A DNA stretch of 64,000 nt from Motacilla alba alba (GCF_015832195.1 NW_024037374.1:3224001-3288000); one strand, 5' to 3'. Counted from the first letter of the stretch, positions 1-11,164 are shown. Notes: generated by a model from the letters alone, not told the origin. Numbers and translations: made by a program.

Positions 1-279
1 GAGTTCAGCCCTTCCATCCTTGAGGGAGCCCCACCAAGGGTCAGAGAACTCCTATGCCTCCCACTGTCAGGCAATAGAAGAACACCTGGTAGATGAAGGG
101 GACTGGAAATGGGGCCCTGCTTGGGGAAGTAATTATAAAAACTCCTCCCAACCCCATCTCCAAGCCAGGTGCCACTTCAGAATAGGTATGAGCTCCTGGA
201 TCTAGAGAGTCAGGAAGGCTTAGAAGAAAATTATCTGCCTCCCAGTTATGATTCATCTGTAAGACGGATCACCACCTCT

Positions 280-765
280 AACATCAAAAAGAGAAGAAGA
301 GTAGCCATAGTGGGTGACTCCCTTCTGAGGGGACAGAGGGCCCCATATGTCGACCGGACCCACCCCACAGAGAGGTCTGCTGCCTCCCTGGGGCCTGGGT
401 ATGGGTTATTACTGAGAGACTGCCTGGGCTGATTCAGCCCTCTGATTATTACCCACTGCTGATACTCCAGGCTGGCAGTGATGAGATTGAAAAGAAGAGT
501 GTCAGGACAATTAAAAGGGACTTTAGGGCACTGGGATGAGAGGTTGATAGGATGGGGGCATAGGTAGTCTTTTCCTCAGTCTCTTTGGTGGCTAAGAAGA
601 ACAGTGAAAGCAATAGGAGAGCTCACATTATCAGTAAAAGGCTCAAGGGTAGGCATCATTGGCAGAATTTTGGATTCTTTGATCCCAGGGCAACTTTTAT
701 AGCAGCTGGTCTGCTGTAACCCAACGGGTTCCATCTCTCTGTTATGGGCAGAAGATTTTGAGCTC
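280..765 (+). pseudogene. CR1 ORF1 esterase-like remnant
   Basis: The translation shows RRRVAIVGDSLLRG at about 290-335, a GDSL motif typical of the SGNH-hydrolase domain in avian CR1 ORF1. Downstream, broken by stops and frame changes, are the stretches QAGSDEIEKKSVRTIKRDFR (about 468-525), VVFSSVSLVAKKN (about 567-605) and WQNFGFFDP (about 660-690), in the order expected for that domain. The family's role is thought to be membrane or lipid association during retrotransposition. No continuous frame remains, so no product is expected. Confidence 0.7.
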
Positions 766-819
766 GTGAACTGGCAGAACTTGTTGAGAGATCTTTAAAC
801 TAGGCTTGAAGGGGGAAGG

Positions 820-1915
820 GGATGCAGCTGGGCTGTCTGGAAGCAGGCCCAAGGGTGGTAAGCCTGAGTTAGGGGTGAAATCAGCAGCCCAGCTGAGGTG
901 CATGTATACCAGTGCACGCAGCATGGGTAACAAACGAGAAGAGCTGGAGGCCATGGTGCAGCAGCAGAACTATGATGAAATTGCCATCATGAAACGTGGT
1001 GGGATGACTCACATGGCTAGAGTGTTGCACTGGATGGCTACAAGCTCTTCAGGAGAGACGGGAAATGTGAGAAGAGGTGGAGGGGTGGCCCTTTGTATTA
1101 GGGAGGCTTTGGACACCATAGGTATTTAAACTAATGATGATGAAGTTGAATGCCTCTGGGTGAGAATTAGGGGGAAGGCCAACAAGGCTGACATCCTACT
1201 GGGAGTCTGTTTCGTCCACCCAACCAGGAAGAAGTGGTGGACAACTCATTGTATAAGCAGCTAGAGAATGTTTCTGGATCATCAGCTCTTGTTCTTGTAG
1301 GTGACTTCAACCTGCTGGACATTTGCTGGGAAGTTAAAACAGCTGGAAAAAGGCAGTCCAGGAAATTTTTAGAGTTTGTGGAGGACATTTTTTTTTTTTG
1401 AAGCTTAGGAGTAAGCCCACCAGGGGAGGTACTGTGTTAAATCTTGTTGTTTGCAAGTAGAGGTGGTCTGGTGGGAGATGTGGTGGTTTGAGGCCTCTTG
1501 GGGAACAGTAATCATGAAATTATAGAGTTCTCAATATTTGGTGAAATCAGGAGGAACATCAATAAGACTTTTACATTGGACTTCCAGAGGGCAGACTTTG
1601 GCCTATTCAGGAGACTTATTCAGAGAGTTCCTTTGGAAGCAGCCCTTTAAAAACAAAGGCATTCAGGAAAAGTGGATGTGCTTCAAAACAGAGATCTTGA
1701 GGGCACAGGAACAGACTGTCCCTGTGTGCCAAAAGTTGAGTTGACGAGGTAAACATCCAGCCTGGATGGGCAAGGAGGCTTTAGAGGAACTTAAGAATAA
1801 AAAGAGGATGTATCATCTTTGGAAGGAGGGTCAAGTCTCTCAAGAAGTACTTAAGGGGGCTGCTAGAGCATGTAGAAAAAAACCTAGGGATGCCAAACTC
1901 AGAACTTAAAATGGC
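820..1915 (+). pseudogene. CR1 ORF2 endonuclease remnant
   Basis: A frame from 806 to 1129 contains YTSARSMGNKREELEAM followed by RRGGGVALCI, the start of the CR1 ORF2 apurinic/apyrimidinic endonuclease, which nicks target DNA. GDFNLLDICW follows in another frame near 1300-1330; this is the conserved GDFN motif. Next come a SNHEII motif near 1510 and a FQRADFGLFRRL-type segment near 1580-1620, both from the linker before the reverse transcriptase. Several stops and shifts separate the pieces. The copy ends before any FADD reverse-transcriptase motif. Confidence 0.8.
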
Positions 1916-1944
1916 AACTTTTGTTAATGTCTTAAGTTGAAAGA

Positions 1945-2651
1945 TGCAGCTGGGTGTGTGTTCTATTCCTGTCTGTTGGAGGTGGGGCAGGTATCTTCTG
2001 TTCATTGGGCAGTTTTCTTTATCTTTTCCACAACCAATCCTCCCTCCAGGAAGATACTTCTGTTAATGGGCCATTGAGTGTCACTGCATGACTGATAAAA
2101 ATTACATCATCCCATTGTGAGAGGCTCTGCCCAGAGTGAGGAGCCAAGCATTCCTACCTAGATATAATCTGAGATTTTGGGACACCAGTACAGCCTTTCC
2201 ACCGGATTCCCAGAGGAGCAGCTTTCTTCTCCACCGGATTCCCAGAGGAGCAGCTTTCTTCTCCACTGGATTCCCAGAGGAAGACCAGGGCCGTGTACAC
2301 CACCACTGGACCTTCAGAGGAAAACTCCACCCTTCTACAGGATCACTGCTCCAACAGAACCACACCTGCCACTCCAGGAGCACGGCAGCTACCATTCAAT
2401 CGGACTGCTACCAACACCCTGACCAACAGGTATTCTGACTCTGTCAGTAGGTTTTGGTGGTTTTGTTTGTATTATTACATTTGTATTTTTAGTTTTCCTA
2501 GTAAAGAACTGCTATTTCTATTCCAATATCTTTGCCTGAGAGCCTCTTAATTTCAAAATTATAAAAATTCAGAGGGAGCGAATTTACATTTTCCATTTCA
2601 ATGGAGGCTGCTGCCTTCCTTAGTGGACACCTGTCTTTTCAAACCAAGGCA
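1945..2651 (+). mobile_element. ERV long terminal repeat (family paired with 16198)
   Basis: About 700 bp matching 16198-16850 closely along its length. It has a TATA-like GATATAATCTG near 2160 and a polyadenylation-like AGTAAAG near 2501, matched by AATAAAG in the second copy, so transcription is to the right. Homology between the two copies runs past the T-rich stretch to a CA at about 2651, which I take as the LTR end. It differs from the 3' LTR at 5170, so it is a separate insertion lying against the ERV body. The family name is not assigned. Confidence 0.65.
2199..2282 (+). repeat. Short tandem repeat inside the LTR (32 bp, about 2.6 copies)
   Basis: A 32-bp unit beginning CCACCGGATTCCCAGAGGAG is repeated almost perfectly, with a third partial copy. 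The related LTR near 16458-16500 has a shorter, more diverged version. The repeat therefore expanded in this copy or contracted in the other. Confidence 0.85.
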
Positions 2652-2654
2652 TTA

Positions 2655-3330
2655 ACCTTTAGGGGAAAACTGAAAATATATACCCCTCACTCAGTTAGAA
2701 GTATCCCAAGCCAAAAGGCTGAGAAATGGCTCACTGATTCCCGAGTGCTAAAGGACGAAGCCATCTTAATAGATAATGGTTTAGAGCTAATTGTGAGTAA
2801 CCAACTCAACCCTGCCCAGGTTTTGTATGGAGAACCAGATGAGGAACTAATACATAATTGCCTAGTGGTTATAAACTATCAAACTAAAGTAAGAGAGAAC
2901 CTAACAGATCAACCACTCCAAGGTGCAAAAGGGTTGTACATCGATGGATCTTCATGGGTAATAAAGGGGCACAGGGTATCAGGGTGCGCTATAGGGGATG
3001 AAGGGTGAGTGGCCATAGAAAAGTTACCTTCCAACTGGCCAGCCCAGTGTGTGAGCTATATGCCCTAAAGCGAGCTCTGGAAATATTGGCACAGGAAAGG
3101 GGAACAACATATACCGACTGAAAATAGGCTTTTGGAGTAGTGCATACCTTTGGAAAAATTTGGGAAGAGAGGGGGCTATTAAATTCAAAGGGAAAGGGAC
3201 TGATTCACGAAAAATTTGTTTTAGAAGAGTTAGAAACCTTACAATTGCCAGAGGAAGTATAAGTGTTGTATATTTAAGGACACCAAAAAGAGGTGACTCA
3301 GGAGGCGCGAGAGAACAATTTTGCTACTTT
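2655..3330 (+). pseudogene. ERV pol remnant: RT connection and RNase H
   Basis: The open stretch to 3008 carries a connection-domain segment with LNPAQVLYG, then LYIDGSSWVIKG, the first acidic motif (D of the DGSS type) of the retroviral RNase H that degrades the RNA strand of the hybrid. After 3008 the frame is lost. Later RNase H motifs can be followed only across frame changes (an alanine/glutamate-rich helix near 3050, a YTDS-type site disrupted near 3110, and a GHQK-like end near 3280). It is inactive because of stops and frameshifts. Confidence 0.75.
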
Positions 3331-4500
3331 AGAAGCTAAAAATGCAACTGAATCAGAGACAGAAAAACTAATACTAGTATTAACAGCCATGAGAGAAATG
3401 CAAAAAGTCCCCGTATTCAGTGGGACAGAAGAGGAAGAACTCCTCAAAATAGGAGCCAAGAAAGATAAGGAAGGGAAGTGGAGATTAGCAGATGAGAGGC
3501 AAATGTTGAATAACCCTGGCCAAGAAAATGCTAGAAGGCATACATGGGACAATACATTGGGGTGCACAAATGCTAAGTGATCAATTTCTAAGGGATTGGG
3601 GATGCATAGGAATTTTCAGAATGGCTAAGCAAGTAACTGAATGGTGTGTGATAGGTCAACAAGTAAATAAGAAGGTCATGAGGAAAACATCCAGGTGAGA
3701 GCAAGAACTAGCCTTGCAGCCTTTCCATAACATCCAAGTAGACTTTACCGAGCTTCCCCACGTACAACGGTGGAAGTTTTTGCCAGTGATAGTAGATCAC
3801 GTGGCTCATTGGGTAGAGGTGGTACCCACTGTGAAAGCCAGTGCCAGTGTTGTGAGTAAAACCCTTCTAGAATCATTCATTCCCCAATATGGGATGGCAA
3901 ACAGGATTGATTCAGACTGAGGAACTCATTTGACATCGAAGATACTACAGAAAGTTTTTCAGGCCCTGGGAGTAAAATGGGAATTGCACACTCCATTGCA
4001 TCCACAGAGTTCTGGGTGTGTGGAGAGGATGAATCAAAGTCTGAAAAGAGCTCTAGTTAAGCTAATGATTGAGACCCTAGTGTCATTGATAAAATGTCAC
4101 CATTTGGCCTTCTTAAGAATTAGAACCCAACCCCAGTCAGATCTGGGGGTCTCACCCCATGAAATGATGTTTGGGTTACCCTTCCTGACCTCACCCCAGA
4201 AGGTTGCCACCTATGAGGAAGGGGAAGCCAATGCCAAGAAATATGTTCTGTCTACAGCACAAACCTTAGAAGGGCTAAGACATAAAGGGGCAATTCCTCA
4301 AACTACCACCCTGGATTTCAGAATCCATAATATTAATCCTAGGGATTGGGTGATGATTAAGTCATGGAGAGATCAGCCTCTAACTCCCCAGTGGGAAGGT
4401 CCCTTTCAGGCACAGCCCACCACCGAATCGGCCATGTGAACTGCAGAGTGGGGATGGACTCATGCCAACAGAGTCAAAGGCCTGGTTAGAAGAACCCAAA
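3330..4500 (+). pseudogene. ERV integrase remnant
   Basis: The catalytic core is recognisable. The first Asp is in QVDFTEL (near 3741), the second Asp is in the IDSD segment (near 3915), and Glu lies in CVERMNQSLK (near 4026). All three D,D,E residues survive, but a TGA at 3918-3920 directly follows the second Asp and interrupts the core. The C-terminal SH3-like end is seen near 4335-4410 (GDWVMIKSW-type). Further frame breaks occur between 3580 and 3714 and after 4439. Integrase joins viral DNA to the host genome; this copy is broken. Confidence 0.85.
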
Positions 4501-5153
4501 GAGTGGACTGTAACATCCAGGCCAGATGAAATGAGATTGACTCTCAAGAGACTGAAAGGCAACCAGAAAGATACCAAGACACCCAAAAAGTAGAGTCAAT
4601 CTTCCACCAACCAGCTGGAGAACTGTCTTCCTGTTTTAATGGGTGAGAATTACCAGCATCTGTTGAGGGGAAGTACACAAGGGACTGTAAAAGGTAATGG
4701 GACAGCATCTTTAAGAAGTAAGACAAGGAATAGAGGGCAAGACCGTGTTGGGCCCTTTGTTCACCACCAAGAACATTCCATAGCCCTGCTGTGGGTAGCA
4801 ACCCTGTAGGCATGGTAAGGTAGGGATAAAATGCCATACTGGACCTCTAGCATTCTTCAATTGTCTTTTACTACAACAGGGACTAGAGGGCAGGACCGAG
4901 TTGGCCTCTGTACTCACCCCTAAGATACACTGACTATGGGCAGCAGCCACACAGGCACGGTAGATGGGAGTCCAAGCCATACTGGACCTCTGTGATGCCC
5001 TTTTGTCCATCCCAAATAAGTGTGTCTAAGGAAAACCTGAGATTTTTTTCTCCTGTTCCCACTGTCCTTGCCCACATCAAGAGATACTGGTTTGACTCAT
5101 TCAAGAGAAAGAGTTTTTTTTACTCAATTGTTTGAGCAAAATGACTTAACGAA
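4500..5153 (+). other. Unrecognised ERV 3' internal stretch
   Basis: This lies between the integrase remnant and the polypurine tract, where env is expected. I see no signal peptide, CX6CC motif or fusion-peptide pattern that survives in frame. Two similar phrases (a GGACCTCTAGCATTC-like and a GGACCTCTGTGATGC-like segment, near 4842 and 4983) suggest a short internal duplication of about 145 bp. Confidence 0.4.
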
Positions 5154-5169
5154 AAAGAAAGGGGGGGAG
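5154..5169 (+). other. Polypurine tract
   Basis: AAAGAAAGGGGGGGAG lies immediately 5' of the TG that opens the LTR. It fits the plus-strand primer site of a retrovirus and sets the LTR start at 5170. Confidence 0.8.
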
Positions 5170-5592
5170 TGTTATAGATGAGTAATTCTATGGTTGACTC
5201 TCACCATTAAGGAGTGAATATTAAGTATATGTTAAGAGAAGTTTTGTAGATGTATAGCTATCTTTCCCCTCCCCCTTGCCTTGTTATCACAGGATGGCCT
5301 TAGTAGTTGGGGCATTTGGGAGGGTCGGCTTGTTACTATGGCAGCACCTGCCCTCCAATCAGGGTGTAAGACAGTGATCACCACCACTGGACAGCGAAGA
5401 AGGAGTTAATTGACAAGATTTTGGGAAGGGCTAGAGGTATACAAGACAGAACATTCATTTTGTAGATAAGCACGTGGTGACTGAATCTTTTGCTCCCGGC
5501 GCTGTGTTCTTCTCTATATTCAGTATTCTGTTGTATTTAATAAGGTCTGGATAAACCATTTAAATTTTTGAAAGTCAAAATTGTTTCCCACA
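5170..5592 (+). mobile_element. 3' LTR of the gammaretrovirus-like ERV
   Basis: About 420 bp opening with TGTTATAG after the polypurine tract and closing with CCCACA. It has a CCAAT-type box at about 5356 (CTCCAATCAGG), a TATA-like GTATACAAG near 5435, and an AATAAG-type signal near 5540. No partner 5' LTR was seen in the window, so the provirus lost its 5' end by truncation or rearrangement. Confidence 0.75.
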
Positions 5593-6544
5593 TGGGGTTA
5601 GGGAATGTCAGGCAAGGTTTTCCACACTGGGTCAGCTCTCAATGTAAAACTTCTGAAACGTGGCCAGACCTCATTAGGAGAGACCCTGGATCAATATCAA
5701 TCACAGAATGCTGCAGTCACCAGTTGTGTACAAACAATAGCAATACAAGACACCCTTTAGGAAAGGAACACATATTTCTTAGAAGCTCTTTGAAATATTT
5801 CTCCATAACTGTAAAAGGAAAGCTTCTTGATGAACTGCATGAGAAGAGAGGGAAATCAAGGCAGAGCTGTGGTTTGTCAGGACTTGCTTGATCCTAATGA
5901 GCCCCACAGTGTGTTTGGAGTTGAGCCCTTGAACCTCAGGGCCTGGGAGGAGATTGCACAAACTTTTCCAGGAGTCTAAGTCAGAGGAAACTCCCAAAGT
6001 GTCTTGAGGCATGAATGGGCCATGCTGAGGTCCATCCCCAACACAGGCCACTCATGGACACCTTGGAGAAGAGAATTGGAGGCCAGGATGAATAAAAAAA
6101 CCTCTCAGAAGCCTCAGTGTGGAAAGGAAAATCCAAAGCACCTTAAAAACCTTGAGTATCTCAAAGTATTAATGAGCCGCACTGAGTGTCAGTACAAAGC
6201 TCTCAAGGGACTCGTTAAAGCAGATAATTGGGGCCATGATTGCACAAACCTCTCAGAGACTCCAAGGCAAAAGCCAAACCCAAAGTCCTTTGAAAACCCT
6301 GCAGTCCCTGGGAGCATGAAGGAGCCCTCAGGCCCATTGCTGAGCAAGGCTCCCCAGGGACTCCTTCCAGCAGATCCTTGAGGCCACTGGCATGTGGGCT
6401 AGGGGGGCATGATGAGGGCAGGCCAAGGGGCTGCCAGTGCCCAGCCTGGCTGGGGCTGTGCCAGGAGGCCCCAGGGCCTCAGGACAAGGTGTCTCCTGGC
6501 AGCCCTTGGTGGCACAGAGCCTGCTGTGCCCCAGGGCACCAAGC

Positions 6545-6680
6545 CTTGGCTTCTCTTTGTCCCCACCTGTCATCACTGCCTGCAGTTCTCTGCTCTGCCT
6601 GGGGCCTGGGGACACTTTCTTAGTCGTGTCACTCCCTGGGACCCATTAAAAGTCCAAGAAACTTTGGAGTGTGATTCTGA
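6545..6680 (+). repeat. Dispersed ~135-bp module (OR-block copy)
   Basis: A GTCATCACTGCCT...GGGGACACTTTCT-type segment occurs here, at 36380-36515, and, more diverged, inside block Y at 22715-22830 and 51825-51945. It links the OR block and the Y block by common ancestry. No coding function is visible. Confidence 0.65.
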
Positions 6681-8628
6681 CTTGGAGCTCTGGAGAGGTT
6701 TCTTCAGCTGCCTCTCAGGGCCTGATGTTCAGGGCCTGAGCACAAAGCCCCAGAGGCTCATTAAAGTCCTTGTGCTGTGGCTGTGCTGCTGAGCTGAGCT
6801 GGGCTCCTGGCACAGAGGCAGCTGCTGGTAACCAAGAAGAGCTTGAAAAGCACATTTCTCTTGCTGAGCAGCTCTTCTGCCAGCCCAGCAGGGCTGGGGC
6901 ACTGCCTGCAGCCAGCCCGGGCACAGCACAGAGGCACAGAGAGCTTCAATCAGTCAGGGCTGGGAAGGTGCTGAGAAGTGCCTGGGGCAGAATCCCTGCC
7001 AGCCCTGGGCACAGGAACCTCTGGCTGCAGGACAATGCAGCTGCAGCTCCTGCAGTGATCTCCTACAGCTGGAACATCCCAATGCCTACAGACCCTGTGA
7101 GTACAACTCTGGGTATTTCTGCTGCAGGGAAGGTGAAATGCTCATGAAGCTCTGACATGCTGAGGGGTTCTTATTAGTCATATTATTATTTTATCAGTCA
7201 TATTAATATTCTATTATCAGAAATAAAATATTTCCAAGACCAGGATTTTCATAAAAAATTAGGATGTTTCCTAAGATTTTGTATTCAGTTTCCTACTGCT
7301 GGAGAATGGCAGGGAGCGGAGGGAGATAAATATTAAAAGTTGATTGCAAATTATTATTTATGAAATTTGACAACATCCTGGGTTATCTGAACTGTCCCAT
7401 TTAGTGATCAGTAGGTTCACAGGAGATCCCTAACCTGCTTTCAGCCACTCTGCCCGTGGACAGCAGCAGCATCACCTTTGCTGCACCCATCAGGCTCAGT
7501 CTGAGCTGTCCTTTCTCCAAGCTGCAAACACAACCTGCCCCCAGCCAGTGCCCTGCAGACAGGCAGGCTTCTGTCCAGCCAAGGAGATTGCCCAGAGATT
7601 TGGGGACTGTGTGTGCTGGCAGGGAGAGATCAAGCCCAGGGAAACACCTGCAGGAGGAAAATTCCGAGGAATCTGGGAGAAGATCAGGGACTGAGAGGAA
7701 AGAACAAACCAGAAATGCTGTGGCAGGGAGAGTTTAGAGATCTCCACAGGATCCCCTCCAGTGCAGCCCCTGCCTCTGAACAAGCCCCCTCCCTCCTGTG
7801 CCCCAGCCAAGCCTCTGCCCTCAGGGCTGGGGGTCCAAGGCTTGAAGCCCCTCCTGTGCAGGCAGAGCTGCAGCAGAGCCGTGGGGCAGCTCTGCAGCCC
7901 CGGGCCCAGTTCCCTCTGCAGAGCACAGGGCTGGGAGCAGCTGCCCGGCACTGGGGGCTCTGGCAGGGGGCACAGCTGGCTCAGGGGGACGCTGTCCCCA
8001 GTGCCCGGCTCTGGGCAATGCTGTCAGTGCAGCCAGGGAAGGAGCTGCATCTCCCTCAATCCAGTGCCATCAGAAGGACACTTGGAATTCTCCCTGAGAT
8101 TTCAGTCCCCGCTGGGAGCTTCAATCCAGGATGCAAACCTGTCCTAGAGCATCTCTGGGCTATGGGATTGATGGGGAAAGGCAGAGGTGTTCTGACACTG
8201 AAAATGCTGTTGGGTTGGTGAAATGAGCAACGTGAGTCCTTGGCTATAAATGTGGAGCTGGGCTGTGGTGGATCCATCTGCTCTCAGCAATACCTGGGGG
8301 TTATTAACAGAAACATGGGAGTGTGAACATCCTCCATTGGAGAATGGTGAAAGCTCAGAGGAACTCTAAATAAAATAAAGTGACAGATCGTCTACCCCCA
8401 GTCGCCATTCACCATCTTGCCTCAGGCAACTCACTCAGTTCTACCAGAGGGCAGCAGAAATGCTGAGGGTTTGTGATATCCAAGAACACCAGGACAGATA
8501 TGGGGGAGGTTAAAAAGAAAAACTCAGAACTCGTAAACATAAAAATATGGCCATGAAACAGAGGAGGATGTTTTGGAAATGGCTTTGATTTTGGTTACAG
8601 GTATCTCCTATAACTCTTCACTGTCCTT

Positions 8629-8641
8629 TCTCCATGAACAG
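8629..8641 (+). promoter_or_regulatory. Probable splice acceptor before OR-A coding exon
   Basis: A pyrimidine-rich run (CACTGTCCTTTCTCC) precedes an AACAG/G acceptor about 24 bases before the receptor ATG. The same arrangement is kept at 38420-38431 for OR-B. This fits the usual design of vertebrate OR genes: a noncoding 5' exon spliced to one coding exon. Confidence 0.55.
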
Positions 8642-8664
8642 GTCCCCATGTGCAGCCCCAGCAA

Positions 8665-9597
8665 ATGTCCAACAGCAGCTCCATCAGCCACTTCCTCCTG
8701 CTGGCATTGGCAGACACGCGGCAGCTGCAGCTGCTGCACTTCTGCCTCTTGTTGGGCATCTCCCTGGCTGCCCTCCTGGGCAACGGCCTCATCATCAGCG
8801 CCGTAGCCTGCGGCCAGCACCTGCACACGCCCATGTTCTTCTTCCTGCTCAACCTGGCCCTCACTGACCTGGGCTTCATCTGCACCACTGTCCCCAAAGC
8901 CATGCACAATTCCCTCTGGGACACCAGCACCATCTCCTACACAGGATGTGCTGCACAGCTGTTTTTCTTTGTGTTCTTCATCTCTATAGAGATTTCTCTC
9001 CTGACCATCATGTGCTACGACCGCTACGTGTCCATCTGCAAACCCCTGCACTACGGGACACTCCTGGGCAGCAGAGCTTGTGCCCACATGGCAGCAGCTG
9101 CCTGGGCCAGTGGCTTTCTCTATTCACTGCTGCACACAGCCAATACATTTTCCCTGCCCCTGTGCCATGGCAATGTCCTGGGCCAGTTCTTCTGTGAAAT
9201 CCCACACATCCTCAAGCTCTCCTGCTCCAAATCCTATCTCAGGGAACTGGGGCTCATTGCTGTTAGTTCCTGTTTAGCGCTTGGTTGTTTTGTGTTCATT
9301 GTTTTCTCCTATGTGCAGATCTTCAGAGCCGTGCTGAGGATCCCCTCTGAGCAGGGACGGCACAAAGCCTTTTCCACCTGCCTCCCTCACCTGGCTGTGG
9401 TCTCTCTGTTCCTCAGCACCGGCACATTTGCCTACCTGAAGCCCCCCTCCATGTCCTCCCCATCCCTGGATCTGGCTGTGTCATTTCTGTACTCAGTGGT
9501 GCCTCCAGCCCTGAACCCCCTCATCTACAGTCTGAGGAACCAGGAGCTCAAGGCTGCCATGTGGAGACTGATGGCTGAATGCTTGCAGAAACATTAA
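8665..9597 (+). CDS. Olfactory receptor, OR14-like (OR-A)
   Basis: An intact single-exon odorant receptor of 310 aa, a seven-helix GPCR that couples odorant binding to Golf in sensory neurons. Seen in sequence: N-glycosylation sequon NSS at residues 3-5, GN in TM1 (39-40), PMFFFLLNLAL in TM2 (56-66), MCYDRY at the TM3 end (116-121), extracellular-loop cysteines C95, C167, C177 and C187, KAFSTC before TM6 (234-239), and PALNPLIYSLRN in TM7 (281-292). I start at ATG 8665; the in-frame codon at 8650 is GTG, not a plausible eukaryotic start. The C-terminal tail (AAMWRLMAECLQKH) differs from OR-B. Family membership (bird-expanded gamma-c, OR14-like) rests on motif and sequence recognition; the exact orthologue cannot be named. 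Confidence 0.95.
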   Translation: MSNSSSISHFLLLALADTRQLQLLHFCLLLGISLAALLGNGLIISAVACGQHLHTPMFFFLLNLALTDLGFICTTVPKAMHNSLWDTSTISYTGCAAQLFFFVFFISIEISLLTIMCYDRYVSICKPLHYGTLLGSRACAHMAAAAWASGFLYSLLHTANTFSLPLCHGNVLGQFFCEIPHILKLSCSKSYLRELGLIAVSSCLALGCFVFIVFSYVQIFRAVLRIPSEQGRHKAFSTCLPHLAVVSLFLSTGTFAYLKPPSMSSPSLDLAVSFLYSVVPPALNPLIYSLRNQELKAAMWRLMAECLQKH

Positions 9598-9600
9598 ACT

Positions 9601-11160
9601 GCCGACCAATTTCTCCAAATCACTTGTAATAAAAGCCATCTTTGATACATCTTGTTGGTTTGATTGTGGGTCATTTTCCCTTTGTTTTTCTTTTTTCGTA
9701 TTGTACAAAAAAAAAATCATTATTTGTGTCATTTCTCATTTTGTTTCTCTCAGCCTTCCCTGTGGCCACGGACTGTGTCAATGAGGGGCTCCACTGTCAG
9801 TGGCTTTAAAGGAACTAAAGAATCTCCCAGCAAAGTTTTCTGCAGAGAAGGCCTTTGATTGCCTTCCCTGGAGCTGTAGCAGCAATGTCTGTGTGCAGAG
9901 CTGGGGGCAGATCAGTGCTGGCCCAGCAGCTGTGCCCAGCAGCAGCAGCACTTGGTGTTGCCAGTGCTGCTGCCGTGGCCCTGCCCCGCTGCCCTGGTGG
10001 CCCTGGTGTTGCTGTAGGGCCTGAGTGCTCTCGGGGCCAGGCACAGTGCTGGGGGTGGCAGTGCCGGGGCTGCAGCAGGGACAGGCCATGGGCACTGCTG
10101 GGGCAGCGCTGACGCCTCAGGCCAGGGCCTGGGGGCTCCAGCCTCCTTGCCCAGGCTCTCTCAAGAACACAGCCAGGCCAATGCTCAGCACAGAAAACCC
10201 CCGTGAGCAGCCCCAGGATGGCCGTGGGCAGGCTGGGGTCAAACAGCATGGCTGGGGCTCTGCAAGGGCCCTGGGGCACACGGGAAGGAGCAGCAGAGCA
10301 GGGGCTGATCCATCCCCAGTGCGCTGCACAGCCCAGGGCAGCGTCCCAGAGCGTCCTCTTGGAGCTGCCAACACCATCCCCCCTCTGCAGCCCTGGCCTC
10401 TCCCCCAGCTCACACAGAGGTGCCCCATCCTTGCAGGCACAGGCACGGCAGCCCTGGCTCAGGAGCCCCTGTTTGCATTGCACAGAGCAGGCGGGAGCAC
10501 CCCCATGCTGTTGCTGTGGGGACATGAACCTGAGGGAGCACAAATGCCATCAGCCCCTGGGGCCACCAAGGGCTGGGGGCCACCAGTGAAACCACTCAGC
10601 TTTGTGCTGGCCTCTGCAGTCAGCCAGAAAGTTTGTTCCCATCAGCTGGGAGTTTCCTGTCCCACTGCAGACGCTGCTGCTCAGAGCCAGGGCTGCCTGG
10701 CCGCCACCCCCAAACTGCCCTGAGCATTTCCTTGGCTTCACCTTTGCTTCCTTTACTCTTCCCTGGTACAAAGTTCTTCCTACTGCCCACCTTGTTTCCC
10801 TTCCCTGCAAACAGCCCATCCCTGTTTGTCCTTTCCTCTCTGGCCCCACTCCCCATTGAAGTTCCTGACTTGGCACCATGGGAACGGCCCTTGGGGAGCA
10901 GGATCATCCTCCAAGTGCTGCAGCAATTGTCTGCAGGCTCCTGCAGTGCCCCGTGCTGCTCCCTTGCCACAGGCACCCCAGGCCAGGGGGCACATCTGGG
11001 CTGCTGTGTCTGTCTGTGGGGCTCCCTGTTCTGGGCCATGAGGAGGAGCTGCAGAGGCTCTGCAGGACTGACAGGATGGGCTTTGGGGCTGGCAGGAGAA
11101 GCTGAGGCACCTGGGCTGCTGGAGCTTCTGAACAGGAGGCCCAGGGCTCATCCTGCAACT
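9601..11160. other. Noncoding stretch 3' of OR-A
   Basis: G+C-rich sequence with many CAGC/TGCC runs. A short GACAGGCCATGGGCACTGCTGG phrase near 10079 recurs at 39888, so some of the OR-block homology extends here in diverged form. Open frames exist but show no recognisable domain and overlap on both strands, as expected from base composition. I see no gene. Confidence 0.5.
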
Positions 11161-11164
11161 GCTC

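Larger units (their letters stand above)
1..1915 (+). mobile_element. CR1 LINE, 5' and middle part, decayed
   Basis: A CR1-type non-LTR retrotransposon in sense orientation. Translated pieces in several frames match the CR1 order: an SGNH-esterase-like ORF1 part (about 280-765), then the ORF2 apurinic endonuclease (about 880-1440), then the linker that precedes the reverse transcriptase (about 1490-1915). The reverse transcriptase and the 3' tail are missing; an LTR-like sequence begins soon after. Frameshifts and stops are frequent, so it is a dead copy. It probably continues left of the window. Confidence 0.85.
2655..5592 (+). mobile_element. Gammaretrovirus-like endogenous retrovirus, 5'-truncated
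   Basis: A class I ERV with pol pieces in the normal order: RT connection, RNase H, integrase. These are followed by about 700 bp of unrecognised sequence where env would lie, a polypurine tract at 5154-5169 and a 3' LTR. The 5' LTR, gag, protease and the polymerase core are absent. Stops and frameshifts interrupt each domain, so it cannot make a working enzyme. It resembles murine-leukaemia-type pol in the connection and RNase H spacing. Confidence 0.8.
5820..9600 (+). repeat. Segmental duplication: OR block, copy A
   Basis: This stretch matches 35325-39390 in the same orientation, including long noncoding flanks, the receptor gene and its upstream splice acceptor. The offset grows from about 29,505 to 29,790 bp, mostly because copy B has more units of a tandem repeat (35505-36110). 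Homology starts abruptly near a CTTCCTGATGAACTG-like phrase. Different LTRs lie just outside the left end of each copy. Confidence 0.9.

Noticed and set aside
2655..4500. Functional retroviral pol
   Set aside because: Multiple stops and frameshifts, and no 5' LTR, gag or polymerase core.
1945..5592. 1945-2651 as the 5' LTR of the provirus ending at 5592
   Set aside because: The two LTRs have different sequence, length, start and end, so they belong to different families.
8650..8664. Longer OR-A start at 8650 (and 38440 for OR-B)
   Set aside because: The codon is GTG; a eukaryotic receptor would start at the ATG five codons later, which also gives the usual N-terminal length.
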